The notes beneath the pieces were generated by a model that did no database searches, had not been told where the DNA came from, and saw nothing but the letters and a program-made list of their open reading frames with translations. A stretch of DNA of 9,769 nucleotides from Dehalococcoidales bacterium (lineage in GTDB: Bacteria > Chloroflexota > Dehalococcoidia > Dehalococcoidales > RBG-16-60-22): NCBI GenBank assembly GCA_030628245.1, contig DAOVRI010000057.1, positions 1-9,769 of the forward strand, read 5' to 3'. This document shows, piece after piece, positions 5,699-9,769 of this stretch. The position numbers and the translations under genes are program-made. Position 1 is the first letter of the stretch. Each line of letters begins with the position of its first letter.

Positions 5699-7477
5699 CT
5701 AATCTATTGCGTCCATAGGTTTAAGTACCGGAATTACAAACTCAAGCCCCAGTCGTTGCAGTTCTTCTTCTGGTAGCAGGCCTCTTTCGGTGAGTTTCAA
5801 CACCTGCACGTAATAATTCTTCCTGGCTTCTTCCCATTCTTCCTTTGTCCATACGGAAGTCGTGCCGTATTTATTAGTTACGGGTTCATCAAAAGCCCGT
5901 TGTGGTAAAAATGAATGTTTAGCCGGGTGAAAGCCCTCCCGGATGCTCAGGCACCTGCTGAAGAAGTCAATTCTCTGTGTAATGTCATTGATCTGCTCGA
6001 TGCTTAGCTCCCAGCCGGCAGCGGCATTAATGAAGGTGCGAGCGACTTCTTGAGGTGGACCCCATATTGCGAAAAAGGGGAATGAAGCGAACATACACAT
6101 GGTGGCCGCATCGAATAAGCCGCTGCCACCACCGTGGCCGGTGCCGCAGGAAAGTCCGAGGCCATGCTCCTTGCTTCTTGGTTCATATCTCGCTACAGAC
6201 TGGTTGGCGCTGGAATACCAAGCATACCATTTGGACTCCGGCCCGAAGACATCAATGGCGTGCCACCATCCTTCGGCCAGTGCCGCCGGGGCATGGCCTT
6301 CTTTATAAACAATTTTCTTTAAAAGCTCCATGGTGGCATCACGGTCGCCCCATTTGAGGTCTATCCCGCCGAGGTCTGTTCTGGTGATGATACCGTGCTC
6401 GTAAAGGTCCATAGCCCAGGCCATAAGTCCGTGTACATTTTCGGCATCGACGCCCAGCTCCTCGACCAGTGAATTTATCTCTTCGACTTCATCGAAACCC
6501 ATCATGGCATTACCGCAGAGGCCACAGGTATTGCCGTGTCTTAGCTCGCCGCTGAAGGCACCGCGCGGGGTATTCTTGAAGAACGGTTGAAAGCAGGGAG
6601 TAGCACAACCCGGGCAGCCATGTGTCCAGACGCGATAGCTCAACTCGTGAATATAACCATCGCTTTTATCGGCAACAGGGTCCCATGAGGAGTGACCGTT
6701 CTTAAATGAGTCCCCGCCGTAGTTAAGCAGGGCCCTCATGCCGTCATTAGCGCCGTACCGGCCCCATTCCGATACCTTTTGAACCATGGTCGCCGGATGC
6801 ATTGCATATGTTTTCTTGAGCTGCCATACCCTGTTGTGGTCGGCATACGGCAGTGTCCTGGTTCCCTTAACCGCCACGCCCTTAAGATTCTTGGAGCCAA
6901 ACACAGCTCCGATACCACCGTTAGAAGCACTGTGCACATTCTCTGAAGTAGCATTGGCAAATCTGACCAGGTTCTCGCCTCCCGGCCCTATACACAAAGT
7001 ACCGAACTCCTGCCCCGTTTCCTGGTACAGCCGCTCCCGAAGCGTATTTTCTGTTTTAACCAGATACTGCCCCCACAGGTCGGAAGCATCTCTGATTTCA
7101 ACCCTGTCATTATAGACGAAGAGATATACCGGTTTGCTGGCCTTGCCGCGGACCAGGATTCCGGCATTGTAGTTGGCCCTCATCAGCTCGTCACCAATAC
7201 AGCCGGAGATACCGGCCTCTCCGACCCAGCCTGTCAGAGGTGATAGAAAAGAGCAACTTACCTTGGTACCTACGAGTCCGGTTATTGGCCCGACCCCTAT
7301 GTGCAGAATATTATCAGGACCCAGAGGGTCTGTCCCCTGAGGTACCAGGTCCCAGACCAGTTTACTGCCAAGACCACAACCGCCGAGGTATGTCTTCACG
7401 TCCTCGGTCACATCGACTATCCGGCTTCTATCTGTCGTTAAGTCCACTTCCAGCAAGTTAAATTTAATTTCAGCCAT
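5699..7477 (-). CDS. aor: Aldehyde ferredoxin oxidoreductase (tungsten/molybdopterin), 592 aa
   Basis: This enzyme oxidises aldehydes to carboxylic acids (or can run in reverse) with ferredoxin as partner, using a W- or Mo-bis-pterin and one [4Fe-4S] cluster. Family landmarks: N-terminal LLEVDLTTDRSRIVDV (8-23), SPLTGWVGEAGISG (79-92), IGPGGENLVRFAN (163-175), NGGIGAVFGSKNLKGV (186-201), cluster cysteines HGC288-PGC291-ATPC295 with the fourth at C461 (DAATMC461MF), and GTGHGGGSGLFDA (445-457) near the pterin site. Length is normal (about 600). I start at ATG 7477, not at the in-frame TTG 7498, because AGAAGGAGA lies 8 nt before the ATG. No signal peptide is seen, so it is cytoplasmic. It follows the polyferredoxin gene directly, as in the AorA-AorB pair of anaerobic aromatic degraders. 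No AorC-type NADH subunit is seen here. The substrate is unknown. Confidence 0.95.
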   Translation of the reverse strand: MAEIKFNLLEVDLTTDRSRIVDVTEDVKTYLGGCGLGSKLVWDLVPQGTDPLGPDNILHIGVGPITGLVGTKVSCSFLSPLTGWVGEAGISGCIGDELMRANYNAGILVRGKASKPVYLFVYNDRVEIRDASDLWGQYLVKTENTLRERLYQETGQEFGTLCIGPGGENLVRFANATSENVHSASNGGIGAVFGSKNLKGVAVKGTRTLPYADHNRVWQLKKTYAMHPATMVQKVSEWGRYGANDGMRALLNYGGDSFKNGHSSWDPVADKSDGYIHELSYRVWTHGCPGCATPCFQPFFKNTPRGAFSGELRHGNTCGLCGNAMMGFDEVEEINSLVEELGVDAENVHGLMAWAMDLYEHGIITRTDLGGIDLKWGDRDATMELLKKIVYKEGHAPAALAEGWWHAIDVFGPESKWYAWYSSANQSVARYEPRSKEHGLGLSCGTGHGGGSGLFDAATMCMFASFPFFAIWGPPQEVARTFINAAAGWELSIEQINDITQRIDFFSRCLSIREGFHPAKHSFLPQRAFDEPVTNKYGTTSVWTKEEWEEARKNYYVQVLKLTERGLLPEEELQRLGLEFVIPVLKPMDAID

Positions 7478-7484
7478 TTTGTTA

Positions 7485-7493
7485 TCTCCTTCT
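7485..7493 (-). promoter_or_regulatory. Ribosome binding site that sets the aldehyde oxidoreductase start
   Basis: AGAAGGAGA on the minus strand lies 8 nt before ATG 7477. A start at the upstream TTG (7498) would place this site inside the coding sequence, so ATG 7477 is preferred. Confidence 0.7.
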
Positions 7494-7502
7494 ATCAAAG
7501 AT

Positions 7503-8210
7503 TTACGGACGCCAGACAGGATATGCGATGCTCTCTCGGGTCAAAGGATATAGTCGCCTGGCAACCATTGTGGCTTTTTCATCGGTACTTTTTCTGGAAC
7601 TATCCCTGAGTGGTCGAATTCTTTCAACCCGGTTGTGGTAATAGAGGGCGGTTGTGGGACATATCTTGACGCACTGGGGATTTCTCTCGCCGGTATTCTC
7701 TGTATCACACAGGTCACAGACAAAGGGTTTATCGGATGCATCCGGGTTAAACCGGATGGCCTCGGTACCGCAGGCGTCCCGGCATAATAAGCATCCGGTA
7801 CACCTGTCCTCATCAATCACCATGTGTAGTGTCTTTTCATCAAAATAGATAGCCGGCGGTGATATCGGGCAGGCTTGCTCACACGGCCGTTCCTCTGCCT
7901 GGCACTGGCTGCATGTCACGATAATAGCTTTCGGTAGAGGCAAAAGGAAATTGCGCACATAAATCCGGGCGAAGTCTTTGTTAATAACCCCGAAGTGATG
8001 CATGGAACAGGCCTCGGCACAAAGCCCGCAGCCAGTGCACTTCATGACATCGGCGTCGATAAAGGCTACCCCTTTTGGCGGCGGGTAAATCTCTCTTCCC
8101 CAGACCGGTACAGATGGATGAGCTGTTTCGATATGGGTCTTCAGAACGCTGCGGGTATCCAATTCCTGGTCGCAGTAGGGACAGGCATATTTAATTATCT
8201 CTTGTGTCAT
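7503..8210 (-). CDS. Four-cluster [4Fe-4S] ferredoxin with N-terminal C2H2 zinc-finger motif, 235 aa
   Basis: An electron-transfer partner for the aldehyde oxidoreductase, resembling AorA/HycB-type polyferredoxins. Sixteen cysteines form four groups: C58/C61/C64/C68, C100/C103/C110/C114, C137/C140/C143/C147 and C165/C168/C180/C184, enough for four [4Fe-4S] clusters. Before them is an added module, C10-x2-C13-x12-H26-x4-H31 (CPYCDQELDTRSVLKTHIE and AH), which matches the classic C2H2 zinc-finger spacing and is not part of ordinary polyferredoxins. The C-terminal 50 residues are basic and carry no cluster. ATG 8210 is preceded by GGAGGT at a good distance. The stop lies 25 bp before the start of the aldehyde oxidoreductase, indicating co-transcription. 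No twin-arginine signal is seen, so it is cytoplasmic. The ferredoxin assignment is secure; zinc binding is inferred from spacing alone. Confidence 0.92.
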   Translation of the reverse strand: MTQEIIKYACPYCDQELDTRSVLKTHIETAHPSVPVWGREIYPPPKGVAFIDADVMKCTGCGLCAEACSMHHFGVINKDFARIYVRNFLLPLPKAIIVTCSQCQAEERPCEQACPISPPAIYFDEKTLHMVIDEDRCTGCLLCRDACGTEAIRFNPDASDKPFVCDLCDTENTGERNPQCVKICPTTALYYHNRVERIRPLRDSSRKSTDEKATMVARRLYPLTRESIAYPVWRP

Positions 8211-8275
8211 TTCGCTACCTCCGGAATTTATTCATCAATACGGATTTATCGAGGTATATTCGGCTTTTCTGACTG

Positions 8276-9238
8276 CTAGGAGTACTCGGTTACAAGCTCA
8301 ATCATCCGGTTGAAAAACTTCCTGCCCGGCAGTCCTTTGGCTTCCACAGCACTCACGGCTGAATCCAGATTTGGCTGTATCAACTGGCGCCATCGTTTCA
8401 GTTCCTCTGGAGACACTTTAATCAATTCACCATTCTGCTTTATGTACTCCAGCGCTTCACGTAAATGATTATCGGCATCCGCGCCACTCTGGACGGCGAA
8501 CCAGCAATCGCTGCCGGCGGGACCTATTCTTTCTATTATCTCCTGGATGTCAGATGGTAGTCTATTCCATGTCTCCCATCTCATAAAGGTACGCATCGGG
8601 TGCATAGTTATCGACCTATTTTCAACAATTGTGCAGTAGGGCGCCACCCCTTCCGCCAGTTTGAACATTTTAGCAGGGAGTATGCCCAGGACCGTCGCAT
8701 CCAGCTCTCCCGTTTCCAGGAGGCGGCTGATTTCAAAATAGCCAACGTGCAATGGCTTGGCCCCAAGAGCTTCGATAACCCCGTCTATTGGTGGTAAAGA
8801 CCTTGTCCTGGCGCCTTTGAAGTCTTCTAAAGTACGTATCGGACCCCAGGCCTTACTCGAAAAGATGGCCATTAATGCGCCAATTCCTAAACCGACTACC
8901 TTTACATCACTCAATTCACCACGTAGCTCGGAAAACTCCGCATAGAGTTGAGCGATGACCCGGCTGCCGACAGTTGAACCGGGGAAAATAAAGGGAATCT
9001 GGATGAGATTGAGTAGATGGTAACGCTCACCCACGGCTGGAACATCACGGACTATATCAGCAGCTTTAATCACTCCCGGGTCCTCGCCGCTACTTTTCAT
9101 AAACCGTACTCTGCCACTGGTGCGTGTCTCCACCTCGTTCATCCACATGTCCGCAATCTCTACGCCGTGGTCATGAATATTATGAAATACGAGTTCTATT
9201 GGTTTTTCCTGCGACTCTTTCTTGGCATCAGAATTCAT
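8276..9238 (-). CDS. dctP: DctP-type TRAP solute-binding protein lacking a signal peptide, 320 aa
   Basis: A member of the DctP family, normally the periplasmic binding protein of TRAP transporters for organic acids. The middle of the protein is typical: LEDFKGARTRSLP (137-149) with the Arg that usually contacts the substrate carboxylate (R146), ALGAKPLHVGYFEISRLLETGELDA (157-181, in two parts), and the W-rich RTFMRWETWNRLP (216-228). The start is odd: MNSDAKKESQEKPIELVFHN has no hydrophobic stretch and no lipobox. An upstream in-frame TTG at 9301 adds 21 residues but still no signal. I choose ATG 9238 because a TATAAT box falls at 9284-9289 and GGGAG precedes the ATG. The DctQ and DctM membrane subunits are absent from the window. 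It heads the operon with ferredoxin and aldehyde oxidoreductase, the stop lying 65 bp before the ferredoxin gene. It could be a cytoplasmic ligand-binding protein or a transporter part that lost its export signal. Confidence 0.82.
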   Translation of the reverse strand: MNSDAKKESQEKPIELVFHNIHDHGVEIADMWMNEVETRTSGRVRFMKSSGEDPGVIKAADIVRDVPAVGERYHLLNLIQIPFIFPGSTVGSRVIAQLYAEFSELRGELSDVKVVGLGIGALMAIFSSKAWGPIRTLEDFKGARTRSLPPIDGVIEALGAKPLHVGYFEISRLLETGELDATVLGILPAKMFKLAEGVAPYCTIVENRSITMHPMRTFMRWETWNRLPSDIQEIIERIGPAGSDCWFAVQSGADADNHLREALEYIKQNGELIKVSPEELKRWRQLIQPNLDSAVSAVEAKGLPGRKFFNRMIELVTEYS

Positions 9239-9283
9239 AAGATGGTTCTCCCTATGCTGCTGACAAAGTCGTACCTTATCTGT

Positions 9284-9311
9284 ATTATACACTCCTTTCA
9301 AATAATTTAAA
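9284..9311 (-). promoter_or_regulatory. Promoter of the DctP-ferredoxin-aldehyde oxidoreductase operon
   Basis: On the minus strand TTTAAA (9311-9306, 4 of 6 to the -35) is followed after 16 bp by a perfect TATAAT (9289-9284). Transcription would start near 9277, about 39 nt before ATG 9238. This excludes the TTG at 9301 as the start if the promoter is real. Confidence 0.5.
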
Positions 9312-9338
9312 GAAATATCCTGGGCTTTGATTTTCTAA

Positions 9339-9506
9339 TTCCCGTTCTTTGGACACACCATTTCTTATGCAGGCCACCCCTATAACCCGGATAAGGCCAG
9401 GCAGTTACTGACGGAAGCGGGTTTCCCTGATGGCATAAAGACGACAATGATGCTGATGCCAACCGCTTCATTTTCTCCGAACACTTATCTGGTGACAAAA
9501 TCATAG
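9339..9506 (+). pseudogene. Fragment of a family-5 extracellular solute-binding protein (DppA/OppA type)
   Basis: In the frame closing at TAG 9504-9506 the sequence reads GHPYNPDKARQLLTEAGF, then PDGIKTTMMLMP. This is the conserved internal block of peptide/nickel-binding proteins of ABC transporters (usual form YNPEKAKQLLAEAGYPDG). The family is about 500-600 residues; only about 45-55 codons remain here, bounded by TAA 9336-9338 upstream and TAG downstream, with no start codon or ribosome binding site. It is therefore an internal fragment of a decayed gene on the strand opposite the DctP operon, lying in the promoter-proximal spacer of that operon. The 9302-9338 stretch shows nothing else coding. 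Confidence 0.75.
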
Positions 9507-9533
9507 GAAAATAACTCGAGCCAATTCACCAGC

Positions 9534-9563
9534 TTGACAGGGGTACGCAAAGGATAATACCAT
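9534..9563 (+). promoter_or_regulatory. Possible promoter for the right-edge FAD oxidase
   Basis: TTGACA (9534-9539) is followed after 18 bp by TACCAT (9558-9563, 4 of 6). The -35 is perfect but the -10 is weak, so this is tentative. An inverted repeat overlaps the -10. Confidence 0.3.
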
Positions 9564-9696
9564 ACTTCCGTATGCAAAATTTCTAGGGTGGGCTGAAAAT
9601 ACCCATCTTCTAGAGGCAAACCTGGCTCAGTAGCATCGGTATATTCCTTTAGATAGAGCTGTTAAATTTAGCAAAAAGCGAAAGGGGGAAAAATGA
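9538..9696 (+). pseudogene. Possible decayed gene end overlapping the right-edge FAD oxidase start
   Basis: Between TGA 9535-9537 and TGA 9694-9696 one frame reads like protein (NTILPYAKFLGWAENTHLL, later HRYIPLDRAVKF) and is broken once by TAG 9631-9633. Its final TGA overlaps the ATG of the next gene as ATGA, the usual sign of two adjacent operon genes. I do not recognise the family. It may be the tail of a degraded gene, possibly the same locus as the solute-binding fragment upstream (which is in another frame), or a chance frame. Confidence 0.3.
9561..9574. repeat. Short inverted repeat near the right-edge promoter candidate
   Basis: CATAC-TTCC-GTATG is perfect over 5-bp arms and begins inside the proposed -10 element. 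It could be an operator half-site pair or, given its short length, chance. Confidence 0.3.
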
Positions 9697-9769
9697 TTGA
9701 AAAAGAGAAGCTGGTAAAAATTGTTGGCGCTGGCAATGTAAGCTATGAACAGGCGACATTGGATGAATA
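9693..9769 (+). CDS. Start of a third FAD-linked oxidase (partial, runs off the right edge)
   Basis: ATG 9693 follows a strong AAAGGGGG ribosome binding site. The 25 visible codons begin MIEKEKLVKIVGAGNVSYEQ and continue ATLDE before the window ends. This matches the opening of VAO/GlcD-family oxidases and aligns with the start of the FAD oxidase at 456-2015 (ALEDIVGADNITEEPAILDAY): an IVGA-N segment, then two acidic residues and an LD-Y/E pair at the same spacing. It therefore probably encodes another FAD-binding oxidase, on the strand opposite the aldehyde oxidoreductase operon. No catalytic residue is inside the window, so the assignment rests on the N-terminus alone. Confidence 0.6.
   Translation, partial: MIEKEKLVKIVGAGNVSYEQATLDE

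Noticed and set aside
7478..7498. TTG start adding seven residues to the aldehyde oxidoreductase
   Set aside because: The strong ribosome binding site lies between this TTG and ATG 7477, so the ATG is used.
9307..9504. 65-codon minus-strand frame at the right end
   Set aside because: It is antisense to the solute-binding protein fragment, whose plus-strand frame has clear homology.
9541..9561. GATAAT as -10 for the TTGACA at 9534
   Set aside because: The spacing would be 13 bp, too short for a sigma-70 promoter.

Overview
The window looks like a piece of a chromosome from a strict anaerobe of moderate G+C. It holds a tungsten/molybdenum aldehyde ferredoxin oxidoreductase with its polyferredoxin, an HdrD/GlcF-type CCG iron-sulfur protein, and several FAD-linked oxidases of the vanillyl-alcohol-oxidase (VAO) superfamily. 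This mix is typical of subsurface or sediment anaerobes such as Dehalococcoidia-like Chloroflexota or Desulfobacterota. The assignment is an inference from gene content, because there is no rRNA or marker gene here. I see no tRNA, rRNA, intact insertion sequence, integrase or CRISPR array.

Layout. Bases 2-484 (+) hold the 3' end of an unrecognised coiled-coil protein that enters from the left. It converges on and overlaps the end of a leftward operon (4790 to 456) encoding FAD oxidase, Fe-S/CCG protein and a second FAD oxidase. A 328-bp divergent control region (4791-5118) follows, with promoter-like sequences in both directions, hairpins, a perfect operator-like inverted repeat and a possible leader peptide. 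Rightward from it runs a GlcG/HbpS-family gene (5119-5541). Its 3' end lies antisense to the amputated N-terminus of a short-chain dehydrogenase gene (5517-5600, -). A second leftward operon (9238 to 5699) encodes a DctP-type solute-binding protein without a signal peptide, a four-cluster ferredoxin with an N-terminal C2H2 zinc-finger motif, and the aldehyde ferredoxin oxidoreductase. The right end (9302-9692) is a gene graveyard: a clear fragment of a family-5 peptide-binding protein, then a second protein-like frame broken by a stop. A third VAO-type FAD oxidase starts at 9693 and leaves the window.

How the genes may work together (inference). The FAD/Fe-S/FAD operon resembles the GlcDEF glycolate/lactate oxidase layout and would oxidise an alcohol or hydroxy substrate, passing electrons through the CCG protein. 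The aldehyde oxidoreductase and its ferredoxin could then oxidise the resulting aldehyde to an acid, which the DctP-like protein might bind. The substrate cannot be read from the sequence. The gene remnants at both ends of the aldehyde oxidoreductase operon suggest this catabolic cluster has been recently shuffled.
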